NCBI RefSeq assembly: GCF_035918395.1
Contig: NZ_CP142362.1
Span: 4,129,501-4,193,500 of the forward strand
From: Mycolicibacterium sp. ND9-15
Lineage (GTDB): Bacteria; Actinomycetota; Actinomycetes; Mycobacteriales; Mycobacteriaceae
Length of the DNA: 64,000 nt
Direction: 5' to 3'
The position numbers and the translations under genes are program-made. This document shows, piece after piece, positions 16,639 to 25,072 of the stretch (position 1 is its first letter; each line of letters starts with the position of its first letter). Under the pieces are notes generated by a model. That model saw nothing but the letters and a program-made list of their open reading frames with translations, ran no database searches and was not told the origin of the DNA.

Positions 16639-17987
16639 TCCGCGGTCACGTGAAGCGATGGGTGGTGGCGGCGTGCGCCCTGGCCCTGCTACCGACCGGC
16701 TGCTCATTTCAGGGCGTGAACTCGCTGCCGCTGCCCGGGGCGGTCGGTCGTGGCCCGGGCGCTGAGACGTACCACGTCCAGGTCGCGAATGTCGCGACGT
16801 TGGAGGCGAACTCGCCGGTGCTCATCGACGACGTGGTGGTCGGTAGCGTCCGCAAGATGACGGTCGACGACTGGCATGCCGACGTCGAAATCTCGGTCAA
16901 GCCCGATGTGGCGGTGCCCGCCAACGCGGTGGCTACGGTGGGCCAGACGAGCCTGCTGGGCTCGATGCACCTCGCCCTCAACCCGCCACTGGGCGAGAAG
17001 CCGGAGGGGCGACTCGCACCCGGAGCCACGATCCCGCTGAACGACTCGTCGACCTATCCGTCCACCGAGCGCACCTTGTCCTCGCTGGCGACCGTGGTCA
17101 ACGGCGGCGGACTCGGCCAAATCGGCGACGTCATCCACAACTTCAACACCGCGCTGAACGGTCGGGAACCTCAGATTCGCGAACTGCTCACCCGACTGGA
17201 CAACTTCGTGGGAGTTCTTGACGCTCAACGTGACAACGTCATCGCGTCGATTCAGCAACTCAACCGCGTCGCGGGCACGTTCGCCGGTCAGCGCGACACC
17301 ATCGATCGCGCGCTCAAGGAAATCCCCCCGGCGTTGGACGTGCTGATCAAGGAACGGCCACGGCTGACGACCGCGCTGGAGAAGCTCGGCCAGTTCGGTG
17401 ACACTGCCGCCGGTCTGGTCAACGACGCCGGCGACGATCTGGTGAAAGATCTCGAGAACCTCGGTCCGGTGCTCGGCGCGCTTGCCGACATCGGACCCGA
17501 CCTGAACCTCGCACTGCTGTGGGCGACCGCGTTCCCCTACGGACCGACCTTTGCCGACCGGATCACCCGCGGTGACTACATCAACCTCTACGCCATCTTC
17601 GATCTCACCTACCCGAGGCTCAAGAAAACGCTGCTGCTCGGCACCAGGTGGGGCGACGAGAACGCCAGGCTGATCCCGGCCCCCGGGGATCCGTACTACC
17701 TCAATTACTCCTACAGCCCGATGTCGCTCGGGGTCGCGCCGCCGCCGACCACGCCACCTCCGGCCGACGGTGCACCACCTCCGACCGGCGCGGTTTCGAC
17801 CGCCGCGGCGACGGGGCCGTTGCTGCCGGTCGCGCCGCCGCCACCGTCCGCGCCGTGGCTGCCGCAGAGGGTGACGACCACGTCCTCGCAGATTTTCGCG
17901 GGGCCGTACGGGGCGGATGTGCCGGCACCACCTGCCTCGGCCGCACCGCAGGCTGAACCGCAACCGACACCGGGAGGGGGTGGCTGA
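16635..17987 (+). CDS. mceE: Mce family lipoprotein MceE
   Basis: A 450-residue Mce protein whose N-terminus is a lipoprotein signal: basic start, hydrophobic core and lipobox LPTGC with the acylated Cys at residue 23. This is the usual arrangement for MceE, the one lipid-anchored subunit. MCE domain about residues 43-120 (SPVLIDDVVVGSVRKM), helical domain to about 360, proline-rich tail. It overlaps mceD by 4 bp and mceF by 1 bp. Confidence 0.95.
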   Translation: MIRGHVKRWVVAACALALLPTGCSFQGVNSLPLPGAVGRGPGAETYHVQVANVATLEANSPVLIDDVVVGSVRKMTVDDWHADVEISVKPDVAVPANAVATVGQTSLLGSMHLALNPPLGEKPEGRLAPGATIPLNDSSTYPSTERTLSSLATVVNGGGLGQIGDVIHNFNTALNGREPQIRELLTRLDNFVGVLDAQRDNVIASIQQLNRVAGTFAGQRDTIDRALKEIPPALDVLIKERPRLTTALEKLGQFGDTAAGLVNDAGDDLVKDLENLGPVLGALADIGPDLNLALLWATAFPYGPTFADRITRGDYINLYAIFDLTYPRLKKTLLLGTRWGDENARLIPAPGDPYYLNYSYSPMSLGVAPPPTTPPPADGAPPPTGAVSTAAATGPLLPVAPPPPSAPWLPQRVTTTSSQIFAGPYGADVPAPPASAAPQAEPQPTPGGGG

Positions 17988-19696
17988 TGCTGACCCGCTT
18001 CGTACGAAACCAACTCATCATCTTCACGATTGCCTCGATCGTGGGTGTGACGGTGATGTTGTTCGTCTACATGCAGGTGCCGACGCTGCTCGGCCTGGGT
18101 CGGCTGACCGTGAAGATGGAGTTGCCGGCCGCCGGTGGGCTCTACCGCTTCGGCAACGTCACCTATCGCGGCGTGCAGATCGGCAAGGTCACCGATGTCA
18201 CGTTGACCGAGCACGGGGCCGAGGCCACGTTGTCGCTCGACACCTCGCCGAAGATCCCTGCGGATTTACAAGCCGAGGTGCGCAGCGTCTCGGCCGTCGG
18301 TGAGCAGTACGTCGACCTGCGCCCGCGCACCGACTCCGGTCCGTATCTGCAAAACGGCTCCCGAATTCCAGTCGCCGACACGATAATTCCGCAAGAGATC
18401 GGTCCGGTGCTGGAGGGGTTGAACCGGCTCGTCGGCAGCATCCCGGGAGATCGGATCGCCGATCTGCTCGACGAGTCGTTCAAGGCATTCAACGGGGCGG
18501 GCCCAGACTTCCAGTCGCTGCTGGACTCCGCGGCAAAGGTGAGCGCCGAAGCCAACGCCGTCTCCGACCAGACTCGCGGCTTGATCGATGACAGTGGGCC
18601 GCTGCTGGATTCGCAGGCCGAAACCGCTGACTCGATTCGGACCTGGGCGAAAAGCCTTGCGGGCGTGACGGGTCAGCTGCAGCAGAACGACCCGCAGATC
18701 AGGACGCTGCTGCAGCAGGGGCCCGGTTTCGCGCAGGAGGTTTCCGCGCTTCTCAACGAGGTGAAGCCGACGCTGCCGCTCCTGCTCGCGAATCTCACCA
18801 CCGTGGGCCAGATCCTGCTCACCTACAACCCGTCCCTGGAGCAGCTTCTGGTCATCTTCCCGGGCATCATCGCCGCGCAGCAGTCGTTCGGGCTTCCGCA
18901 GAACAACCCGACCGGCCTGCCTAGCGGCGACTTCGCGCTCACCATCAACGACCCGCCGCCGTGCACGGTCGGTTTCCTGCCGCCGTCGAGCTGGCGTAAC
19001 CCGGAGGATATGACGTCGATCGACACCCCGGACGGGCTGTACTGCAAGCTGCCGCAGGATTCACCGATCGCGGTGCGTGGTGCCCGTAACTATCCGTGCA
19101 TGGGTCATCCAGGCAAGCGGGCGCCGACCGTCGAATTGTGCAATGACCCCAAGGGATTTCAGCCGTTGGCCATGCGCCAGCACACCCTGGGCGCCTATCC
19201 GATCGACCCGAACCTGATCGCGCAAGGTATTCCGCCGGATGACCGGGTGGACTTCTCGGAGCGGCTGTACGCACCGGTCGAGGGAACTCCGCTGCCGCCG
19301 GGTGCCGCACCGTCGGGAACGCCACCAGGTATGCCGCCCCCGCCGCCGCCGGTGGCCGGTGCGCCCGTTCCCGGTGTCACGGGATCGCTACACGGCATCA
19401 CGGCACCCGCGGCTCCTGCGCCTGCGGGCCAAGCTCCGGTGGCGCCGCCACCGCCGGCGGGAAACTCCCTCAACGGAACGCCGATTCCACCGCCACCGGC
19501 GGCGCCGGGTTCCGGGGGCGCGACTACTGTGGCGCCGAGTGCGCACAGCGCCAACGCTTCCGGTGGGCCGTCCGTGGCCGTCGCGCACTACGATCCGCAG
19601 ACGGGCGAGTACATGACGCCCGACGGGCTGCTGCAGCAGCAGACGAATCTGGCGACGAACGAGCCGAAGTCGTGGAAGGACCTATTGCCGATCTGA
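17987..19696 (+). CDS. mceF: Mce family protein MceF
   Basis: A 569-residue Mce protein and last gene of the mce set. Membrane helix about residues 10-30, MCE domain about 38-115 (VTYRGVQIGKVTDVTL, VGEQYVDLRP), helical tunnel domain, and a C-terminal region (about 420-569) made mostly of Pro/Ala/Gly with a final conserved-looking PKSWKDLLPI. Unlike many mce operons, the Mce-associated (Mas) genes do not follow directly; two Mas-like genes lie 13 kb further right. A GC-rich hairpin overlaps the stop codon. Confidence 0.95.
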   Translation: MLTRFVRNQLIIFTIASIVGVTVMLFVYMQVPTLLGLGRLTVKMELPAAGGLYRFGNVTYRGVQIGKVTDVTLTEHGAEATLSLDTSPKIPADLQAEVRSVSAVGEQYVDLRPRTDSGPYLQNGSRIPVADTIIPQEIGPVLEGLNRLVGSIPGDRIADLLDESFKAFNGAGPDFQSLLDSAAKVSAEANAVSDQTRGLIDDSGPLLDSQAETADSIRTWAKSLAGVTGQLQQNDPQIRTLLQQGPGFAQEVSALLNEVKPTLPLLLANLTTVGQILLTYNPSLEQLLVIFPGIIAAQQSFGLPQNNPTGLPSGDFALTINDPPPCTVGFLPPSSWRNPEDMTSIDTPDGLYCKLPQDSPIAVRGARNYPCMGHPGKRAPTVELCNDPKGFQPLAMRQHTLGAYPIDPNLIAQGIPPDDRVDFSERLYAPVEGTPLPPGAAPSGTPPGMPPPPPPVAGAPVPGVTGSLHGITAPAAPAPAGQAPVAPPPPAGNSLNGTPIPPPPAAPGSGGATTVAPSAHSANASGGPSVAVAHYDPQTGEYMTPDGLLQQQTNLATNEPKSWKDLLPI

Positions 19697-19717
19697 CCGG
19701 AGATGGCACCCGGTCAG
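19693..19717 (+). terminator. GC-rich hairpin at the end of the mce operon
   Basis: CTGACCGG and CCGGTCAG form a perfect 8-bp stem with a 9-nt loop, starting in the mceF stop codon. No U-tract follows, which is common for mycobacterial terminators, so termination is plausible but not certain. Confidence 0.45.
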
Positions 19718-19740
19718 GTAAGCGCCTGTGCGCGAAGGGA

Positions 19741-20268
19741 TTAGATCTTCTGCACTTTGACGGGCATCTCGATCACGACGGGCTGATTGGTGCCGCACGC
19801 GCCGCTCGGGCCCTTGGTCTGATCGCGGCCCATGAGGAAGGTCGTGTTATGGGTGACCCGCTGGTTGATGGCGGGATTCCAGCCCATCAGGATGAATTTC
19901 TGGTGGCCGGGTGCGAAGCTGCCGTCGGGGCACGGTAGCCAGTTGGGGACGTCGTGATCGACGTACCAATAGTCCTTGAGCCGGATCGTGCCGGTCCAGC
20001 CTAGGTCGCTTTGCACCGTGCCACTGCACTCGATCGGGCTCACGCAGTCGGTGCTGACCGTCCAGGTCTGTACGACGGTCTTCTGGTCGAAGAAGACGTC
20101 GGCGCCGCCCGGCGTCATGCCGCGTTTCGCCCATTCGCCGTCGGACATCACCCGGTAGGTGCCGTTGAGCGCGACTTCGAAATCGTCGGCGTACGCCGGG
20201 GTTGCGGTGCTCAGACTTCCGGCCACCGCGATTGCCACGGCACCCGCGGCCAGACCAACTCCACGCAT
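19741..20268 (-). CDS. Secreted mycobacterial protein of unknown function
   Basis: A 175-residue protein with a Sec signal peptide (MRGVGL, hydrophobic Ala/Val run, cleavage near TPAYA, about residue 27). The mature domain has four Cys and repeats of Trp/Tyr, including QTWTVSTDC, YWYVDHDVPNWLPC and VVIEMPVKVQKI; it looks like a small beta-rich fold. The ATG lies 6 nt after a TAAGCT -10 box (20275-20280), so the mRNA is probably leaderless. It faces the mce operon and may be distantly related to the protein at 949-1389. Function unknown. Confidence 0.8.
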   Translation of the reverse strand: MRGVGLAAGAVAIAVAGSLSTATPAYADDFEVALNGTYRVMSDGEWAKRGMTPGGADVFFDQKTVVQTWTVSTDCVSPIECSGTVQSDLGWTGTIRLKDYWYVDHDVPNWLPCPDGSFAPGHQKFILMGWNPAINQRVTHNTTFLMGRDQTKGPSGACGTNQPVVIEMPVKVQKI

Positions 20269-20346
20269 GTACGCAGCTTATCGCGACAGGTGGTGGTCCT
20301 CTCCGAAAGGGAGAATTTCCTTGCGCGCGTGTGGAACAATGACCCC

Positions 20347-20754
20347 GTGCGATCCATCGCCGCAGTGTTGGCTGCCCTGGTCACTTCCGCGTTGACGATC
20401 GCGGCGCCACCCGCGGAAGCGCAACCCGCACTCCCACCGCTGCCGCCGCCGGGCGCGGAATGCAAGAGTCCCAACTGCACCCCCGGAATCCGGCCGGGCG
20501 TCGTTCTGGGTTCCTACTGCGACAACACGACCTACTACGTCTTCGGGGTGACGTCATGGGGCCGGCTGGTGTTCTGCGGGTCCCCGCGACGGTACGAGCC
20601 GCGCTGGTTCCGCTCGCCGGAGATGCATGGCATCAAACCCGAGAACGATCTGTGCCCCGGGATGGACGGCGAGGTCGCCCAAGCCCCGGACGGTCTGTTC
20701 CTCACCTGCGTGGCGAAGGACGGCCGGACCTACTGGGAGCGCGGCGATCTCTGA
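20347..20754 (+). CDS. Small secreted Cys-containing protein
   Basis: A 135-residue protein with a short signal peptide ending near PPAEAQ (about residue 23), followed by a proline-rich linker and a compact domain with six Cys (KSPNCTPG, GSYCDN, VFCGSP, DLCPG, LTCVA), probably disulfide-bonded. The GTG at 20347 is the only in-frame start giving an intact signal peptide; AACAAT lies 6 nt upstream, so it could be leaderless. Divergent from the secreted protein on its left. Function unknown. Confidence 0.75.
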   Translation: MRSIAAVLAALVTSALTIAAPPAEAQPALPPLPPPGAECKSPNCTPGIRPGVVLGSYCDNTTYYVFGVTSWGRLVFCGSPRRYEPRWFRSPEMHGIKPENDLCPGMDGEVAQAPDGLFLTCVAKDGRTYWERGDL

Positions 20755-20843
20755 GCCGTAGAACTGAGTATCAAAACTGCGCACAGATCGCCGAAACCGC
20801 GAAAGTACGGTCTCCCTGCAGTTTCGCCGACCGTGTGGATCGG

Positions 20844-22124
20844 TCAGCCGATCGGCTTGAACTCGATGTTGATCTCGGTCAGGCCCCGCAGGATGAACGT
20901 CGGCTCGTAGACGTATCGCCGGGCGTCGAGCGGCCCGTGCCTTTCCTCGCTGACCGTGATGTCGCCCAACCGATCGAGGAGGCGCTCGATCGAGACGCGA
21001 CCCTCCACGCGGGCCAGCGGGGCACCGGGACAGGAGTGGATACCGCGGCTGAACGCGATGTGCTCGCGAACGTTCTTGCGGTTCAGCTGGAACTCGTGCG
21101 GGTCGTCGAACCGGCTGGGATCGCGATTGGCCGCGCCCGGGCTCACCATCACGGTGGTGCCCGCGGGCACCGGAGTCTCGCCGAGAGTCGTTGTCTTGCG
21201 GGCCATCCGGAACACGCTCTTGACGGGGCTGTCCATCCGCAGGCACTCCTCGATGAAGACCGGGATCAGGCTGCGGTCCGCACGCAACTGCTGCTGAATG
21301 TCGGGCCGGTCGGACAGCACGCGCATCGCCGCGCCGAGCAGTTTCGCGGTGGTCTCCTGGCCGGCGGCGAACAGGAAGGTCGCGGTGCGCACCACATCGA
21401 CGACTTCCGGAGTTGAGCCGTCCGGGTACTTCGCGGTCGCGATCGAGGTGAGCACGTCGTCGCGCGGGTTCTCGCGGCGCTGCTCGATGTACTGAGCGAA
21501 CTTCTCGTCCGCCCACTCCAGCGGGTTGGTGGCGATCACCTCGTGGTCGAGCCCGCCGATGTTCGTTCCGGGGCGTTCGGCACCGAACGCTTCGCGGAAA
21601 TCATCGTGATCGGACTCGGGTACGCCGAGCAGATCGGCAACGACCAACAGCGAGAACGGTTTCGCGTAGGCGGCGAGGAATTCGCACTTGCCGTCGGCGA
21701 TGAACTCGTCGATGTGACGGTCGGCCAACCGCCACATGAAATCCTCGTTCTCCTTGAGGCGCTTGGGGGTCAGCAATCGGGCCAGGATCGAACGCGCGTC
21801 GGTGTGCTGCGGCGGGTCCATCGTGACCATGTGCTCGAACATGGGTATCTCGGTGCGGTGCTTCTCGAGTTGCTCACAGATGTCGTCGCCCTCAGGCGTG
21901 AACGGCATCGGCGTGAACGGTCCCATGACCGCGACACAGGACGAGTAGTTCTCGCTGTCCTTGTAGACGGTGTTGGCGGCTTCCCATCCGGTCACGGCGA
22001 GCACGCCGTTGTCGATCGGACAACACACCGGATCCTTCGAGCGGATGTGGTCGTAGTACGGGTGTGGGTCGGGGACGAGGGAGGGGTCGGTGAAGTAGTC
22101 CACCGAATCGAAATCAGAAGTCAT
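20844..22124 (-). CDS. Cytochrome P450 (second)
   Basis: A 426-residue P450. Haem loop FSRGIHSCPGAPLAR near residues 356-370, with Arg instead of the usual Gly at the third position, I-helix AAGQETTAK near 255, and K-helix ExxR in EECLRMD near 293. The ATG at 22124 is chosen because MTSDFDSVDYFTDP is a typical P450 start and GGAGGG lies 10 nt upstream; a longer frame runs through the intergenic operator. No ferredoxin gene is adjacent, so it may share the one at 2887-3078. A TetR-family gene is divergent, with an operator-like palindrome between them. Confidence 0.93.
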   Translation of the reverse strand: MTSDFDSVDYFTDPSLVPDPHPYYDHIRSKDPVCCPIDNGVLAVTGWEAANTVYKDSENYSSCVAVMGPFTPMPFTPEGDDICEQLEKHRTEIPMFEHMVTMDPPQHTDARSILARLLTPKRLKENEDFMWRLADRHIDEFIADGKCEFLAAYAKPFSLLVVADLLGVPESDHDDFREAFGAERPGTNIGGLDHEVIATNPLEWADEKFAQYIEQRRENPRDDVLTSIATAKYPDGSTPEVVDVVRTATFLFAAGQETTAKLLGAAMRVLSDRPDIQQQLRADRSLIPVFIEECLRMDSPVKSVFRMARKTTTLGETPVPAGTTVMVSPGAANRDPSRFDDPHEFQLNRKNVREHIAFSRGIHSCPGAPLARVEGRVSIERLLDRLGDITVSEERHGPLDARRYVYEPTFILRGLTEINIEFKPIG

Positions 22125-22201
22125 GTTGTGGAAGCCCTCCAGGGTCGGCCCGCATGGTGTGGTGAGCGGACGCCGCCGCTCGATGAATGTGTTGGCTGAA
22201 T

Positions 22202-22223
22202 ATGCTGAGCACTTGCTTAGCAT
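22202..22223. promoter_or_regulatory. Palindromic TetR-type operator candidate
   Basis: Arms ATGCTGAGCA and TGCTTAGCAT match at 9 of 10 positions around a 2-bp centre. The site lies in the 179-bp gap between a leftward P450 gene and a rightward TetR-family gene, the classic place for an autoregulated repressor to control both. Confidence 0.55.
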
Positions 22224-22303
22224 GGGGTTAAGGTCAGGGTCAAGATCGGACCGCGGGCTGCCATTACGATCGGCGTGTCGAAAGGCGGAAGAGAAGTGAT
22301 CGG

Positions 22304-22951
22304 ATGACACCGGCTTCGGGGCCGGCACGACGGATCGGGGCGCCGGAGGCAAAGAACCGCGGCGTGCTGCTCGACGCCGCCGAGCAGCTGCTGCTCGAGG
22401 AGGGCTACGCCGCGGTCACGTCGCGACGGGTCGCCGAAAAGGCCGGCCTCAAACCGCAACTCGTGCACTATTACTTCCGCACCATGGAAGACCTCTTCCT
22501 CGCGGTCTTCCGCCGGATGGCCGAGGCGGGCCTGGAGGCGCTCACCAAGGCGCTCGCGTCGCCGCAGCCGCTATGGGCGCTGTGGCAGTTCAGCACCCAG
22601 CCGGAGGCCACCCGGCTGACGATGGAGTTCATGGGCCTGGCCAATCACCGCAAGGCGCTACGGGCCGAGATCATCTACTACGCGGAACGGTTCCGCGAGG
22701 AGCAGAACAAGGCGATCGCCGCCGTGCTCGAGCGCTACGGCGCCGATGACAGCGAGGTGCCCCCGGTGGTGTGGACGGTTTTCGCAACCAGCGTGTCCCA
22801 GGCGCTGGTGGTGGAACGGGCGCTCGGCATGAGCACGGGTCACGCGGAGACCGTTGCGTTCTGCGAGAAGTGGATTCGTCGGCTGGAGGGGGAACCGCTT
22901 ACGGGCCGTCACCAGTTCCGGATCGAGCAGAGCGCGCCCTTCGGCCCTTGA
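22304..22951 (+). CDS. TetR/AcrR family transcriptional regulator
   Basis: A 215-residue regulator. The N-terminal helix-turn-helix spans about residues 20-65 (LLDAAEQLLLEEGYAAVTSRRVAEKAG, then LVHYYFRTMEDL, the recognition helix region); the rest is an all-helical ligand-binding domain. Divergent from the P450 and separated from it by a near-perfect palindrome, so autoregulation plus repression of the P450 is likely. The inducing ligand is unknown; it may be a metabolite of the island's substrate. The last 43 bp overlap the convergent secreted-protein gene. Confidence 0.9.
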   Translation: MTPASGPARRIGAPEAKNRGVLLDAAEQLLLEEGYAAVTSRRVAEKAGLKPQLVHYYFRTMEDLFLAVFRRMAEAGLEALTKALASPQPLWALWQFSTQPEATRLTMEFMGLANHRKALRAEIIYYAERFREEQNKAIAAVLERYGADDSEVPPVVWTVFATSVSQALVVERALGMSTGHAETVAFCEKWIRRLEGEPLTGRHQFRIEQSAPFGP

Positions 22952-23352
22952 TGGGTCTTGACGACCACGCCATCCACGGCGAGCACACAGTGGATGTTCG
23001 GCTTGGCCTCACCGGCGCCACTGGTCGCGGTGACCATCGCCCAGCGGTCGGGGTCGGCCAGTTGCACGTCTAGATTCCACTGCTGATCCGGACCGATCTG
23101 GGCTCGGGCCTTAGGGCTGAACTCGTAGGGGTTGTGGCTGTAGGCGGCCCAGTTCGGCGGATCGACGTCGCGGTAGTAGATCTCGACATAGAACGGTTGT
23201 TCGGAGAACACCGAGTACTTGACGTTGTGTAGCGGCTGCGGTGGCGGATCCTGAGCCACGGCCATACCGACCGAGAACACGCCGCCCACGGTCACCGCGA
23301 TTGCTACGACAAGGCCGAGCAAAGTGGTCTGAGGGCGCCGCGCGTACGTCAT
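22909..23352 (-). CDS. MmpS-like secreted or membrane-anchored protein
   Basis: A 147-residue protein with an N-terminal hydrophobic helix (about residues 9-33) that is either an uncleaved anchor or a signal peptide, then a beta-sandwich-like domain. The pattern YSVFSEQPFYVEIYYRD, AQIGPDQQWNLDVQL and CVLAVDGVVVKTHQGPKGALC (two Cys near the end) matches the MmpS-type domain of mycobacteria. The ATG is 6 nt after a TAAGAT -10 box (23359-23364), suggesting a leaderless mRNA. No MmpL gene is nearby, so a siderophore- or lipid-export role is not indicated. Confidence 0.75.
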   Translation of the reverse strand: MTYARRPQTTLLGLVVAIAVTVGGVFSVGMAVAQDPPPQPLHNVKYSVFSEQPFYVEIYYRDVDPPNWAAYSHNPYEFSPKARAQIGPDQQWNLDVQLADPDRWAMVTATSGAGEAKPNIHCVLAVDGVVVKTHQGPKGALCSIRNW

Positions 23353-23404
23353 TTCCGGATCTTAGAACGATCTTCGCGGGTCAGGTTCCGAATCGTCGAG
23401 CGCA

Positions 23405-24550
23405 TCAGACCGCGAGGATCGTCGCCGACGCGGTGCCCGGAGCGCCGTACACCTGAGCCAGGCCCACTTTGGGCTCACCGGGGACCTGGCGATCACCGGC
23501 CTCGCCGCGCAGCTGCCGGACGAGTTCGTGCACCTGCCGCAGGCCGGACGCCCCGATCGGCTCACCGTTGGCGATCAGCCCACCGTCGGTGTTGATCGGC
23601 ATGGAACCATGGATTTCGGTGGCGCCGTCGGCGAGCAACTTCTCCTGCTCGCCGTCCGCGCACAGGCCGGTCTCGGCCATGTGGATGACCTCGGCGCCCG
23701 CATCGGTGTCCTGCAGTTGGGCGACGTCGACGTCCTCGGGTCCCAGTCCCGCGGCCTCATAGGCCGCCTTGGCGGCGTACACCGTCGGAGAGGCATCCTC
23801 GTCCAGCGGCGCCGACGTCGCGTGGACTTCGTAGGCGCCGAAGCGGCGGGTGCGAATCTCGGTGGCGCGCACGTAGACCAGTTTGTCGGTGAAGCGGTGC
23901 GCGATGTCGCCGCGGCACATGATCACCGCCGCGGCACCTTCGTCGGGCGCGCAGAACATGTATTGCGTCAGCGGATAGTTCAGCACCGTCGAGTTCAAGA
24001 TCTCCTCTTCGGGAATCGGTTTACGGCGGAACGCGTTCGGGTTCAAGGCGCCGTTGCGGAAGTTCTTGGCCGCCACCTTGGCCAAGGTGGCCGCAGAGAT
24101 GCCGTGCTTGTGCAGGTAGTGGTTGGCCTTCATCCCGAAGAACTTCGTGGTGACGAACTGACCGTTCTCGGCGTACCACTGGGGCAGCGCGAGTTTGGCC
24201 GGATCGTCGGTGAACGCTCCACGCGGATGCTTGTCCAGACCGATCGCGATCCCGATGTCGTACTTGCCGAGCCGGATGGTGTCGGCCGTCTGCTGGATCG
24301 CGCTTGCCGCGGTGGCGCAGGCGTTGAAGACGTTGGTGAACGTGATGCCCGTCAGGCCCACGAGCCGGGTCACCGCGTCGGGGTTGGACACCTCATAGCT
24401 GCCTCCGAAACCGAACTGGATGTCCTTCCACTCCACGCCGGCGTCGGTGAGCGCGGACTGGATGGCCTCGGCGCCCATCTCCATCGCGGTCTTGGGGAAT
24501 CGGCCGAACGGGTGCAGCCCGACGCCGATGATCGCCACGTCGTTTGTCAT
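23405..24550 (-). CDS. Thiolase-like lipid-transfer protein, probable aldolase subunit
   Basis: A 381-residue thiolase-fold protein. The Cys nucleophile region is kept (FNACATAASAI, about residue 78), but the first catalytic His is replaced (VAQLQDTDAG where active thiolases have EVHDxF) and the second reads GEPIGASG instead of GHPxGATG. Loss of both His with retention of the fold is consistent with thiolase-like retro-aldolases such as Ltp2, which work with a DUF35 partner; that partner gene lies 16 bp upstream. It would cleave a beta-hydroxyacyl-CoA, releasing a short acyl-CoA. GGAG precedes the ATG. Reaction assignment is inferred. Confidence 0.85.
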   Translation of the reverse strand: MTNDVAIIGVGLHPFGRFPKTAMEMGAEAIQSALTDAGVEWKDIQFGFGGSYEVSNPDAVTRLVGLTGITFTNVFNACATAASAIQQTADTIRLGKYDIGIAIGLDKHPRGAFTDDPAKLALPQWYAENGQFVTTKFFGMKANHYLHKHGISAATLAKVAAKNFRNGALNPNAFRRKPIPEEEILNSTVLNYPLTQYMFCAPDEGAAAVIMCRGDIAHRFTDKLVYVRATEIRTRRFGAYEVHATSAPLDEDASPTVYAAKAAYEAAGLGPEDVDVAQLQDTDAGAEVIHMAETGLCADGEQEKLLADGATEIHGSMPINTDGGLIANGEPIGASGLRQVHELVRQLRGEAGDRQVPGEPKVGLAQVYGAPGTASATILAV

Positions 24551-24566
24551 CTCGGTGCTCCTGTGT

Positions 24567-24989
24567 CTAGACGGGCTTGAAGGCGAAGGTGACGACCTCG
24601 TTGCCGTCGTCGTCGGTGGTGAGCGGCACCATCGTCAGCTCGACCTCCATGCCGAACTCGAGCTTGGCGGGGTCGTTCTCGGTGAGCCGGCCCTCGACGC
24701 GGATGACGTCCTCGAGCTGGACGAGCCCGACGCCGAACGGCACGAAGTCGTCCCCGGTCGGGCCCTTGTAGGGAGGGCCGGGCGGAAAGCCCTGCGTCGT
24801 CCACGCCACCAGCGTGCCGCGCCGGGGCAGCTTGAGTTCGGACATCTCACCGGCGCTGCACCTGGGGCAGCGCTGCTGGACGGGGAATGTGGTGGCGCCG
24901 CATGCGCCGCACCGGCTTCCGATGAGCTGTGGGTTGTCGTCGGGCCAGGTCGAGATTTCGGGCGCGAGCGCCACTTGCTGTGTCGGCAC
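24567..24989 (-). CDS. Zinc-ribbon OB-fold (DUF35) thiolase partner
   Basis: A 140-residue protein: N-terminal rubredoxin-like zinc ribbon with four Cys (CGACG and CPRCS) followed by an OB-fold (GTLVAWTTQG, FGVGLVQLED). This is the ChsH2/DUF35 architecture, which binds thiolase-like enzymes in sterol side-chain degradation. GTG at 24989 is preferred to the longer TTG start because TATGGT (24996-25001) sits 6 nt upstream, fitting a leaderless transcript. It is immediately upstream of the thiolase-like gene, so the two form a dicistron. Confidence 0.88.
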   Translation of the reverse strand: MPTQQVALAPEISTWPDDNPQLIGSRCGACGATTFPVQQRCPRCSAGEMSELKLPRRGTLVAWTTQGFPPGPPYKGPTGDDFVPFGVGLVQLEDVIRVEGRLTENDPAKLEFGMEVELTMVPLTTDDDGNEVVTFAFKPV

Positions 24990-24995
24990 CGGCCG

Positions 24996-25001
24996 ACCAT
25001 A
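24996..25001 (-). promoter_or_regulatory. -10 box TATGGT for the DUF35/thiolase operon
   Basis: TATGGT on the minus strand ends 6 nt before the GTG start, the spacing expected for a leaderless mycobacterial transcript. Confidence 0.45.
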
Positions 25002-25013
25002 ACCGGAAATGAC

Positions 25014-25032
25014 GTTCTCGTCCAGAGAGAAC
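25014..25032. promoter_or_regulatory. Inverted repeat GTTCTC-N7-GAGAAC between divergent genes
   Basis: Perfect 6-bp arms with a 7-bp spacer, centred between the two divergent leaderless promoters (24996-25001 leftward, 25060-25065 rightward). The inner pattern TTCTCG-N5-AGAGAA is also found exactly at 28320-28336, so the two sites may bind the same regulator. Confidence 0.5.
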
Positions 25033-25059
25033 CCGGGTCGCAAGGAGCCCGTTGCCTGC

Positions 25060-25065
25060 TAGCCT
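25060..25065 (+). promoter_or_regulatory. -10 box TAGCCT for the SnoaL-like/SDR operon
   Basis: TAGCCT is followed by exactly 7 nt and then the GTG at 25073, a typical leaderless arrangement. Confidence 0.5.
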
Positions 25066-25072
25066 CCCGGTT

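Noticed and set aside
20792..20826. CGAAAC...GTTTCG hairpin between convergent genes
   Set aside because: Arms of only 6 bp with a 23-nt loop and no U-tract; too weak to call a terminator.
20844..22352. A 502-codon version of the second P450
   Set aside because: The extra 76 codons run through the intergenic region holding the TetR-type palindrome, and the family N-terminus starts at 22124.
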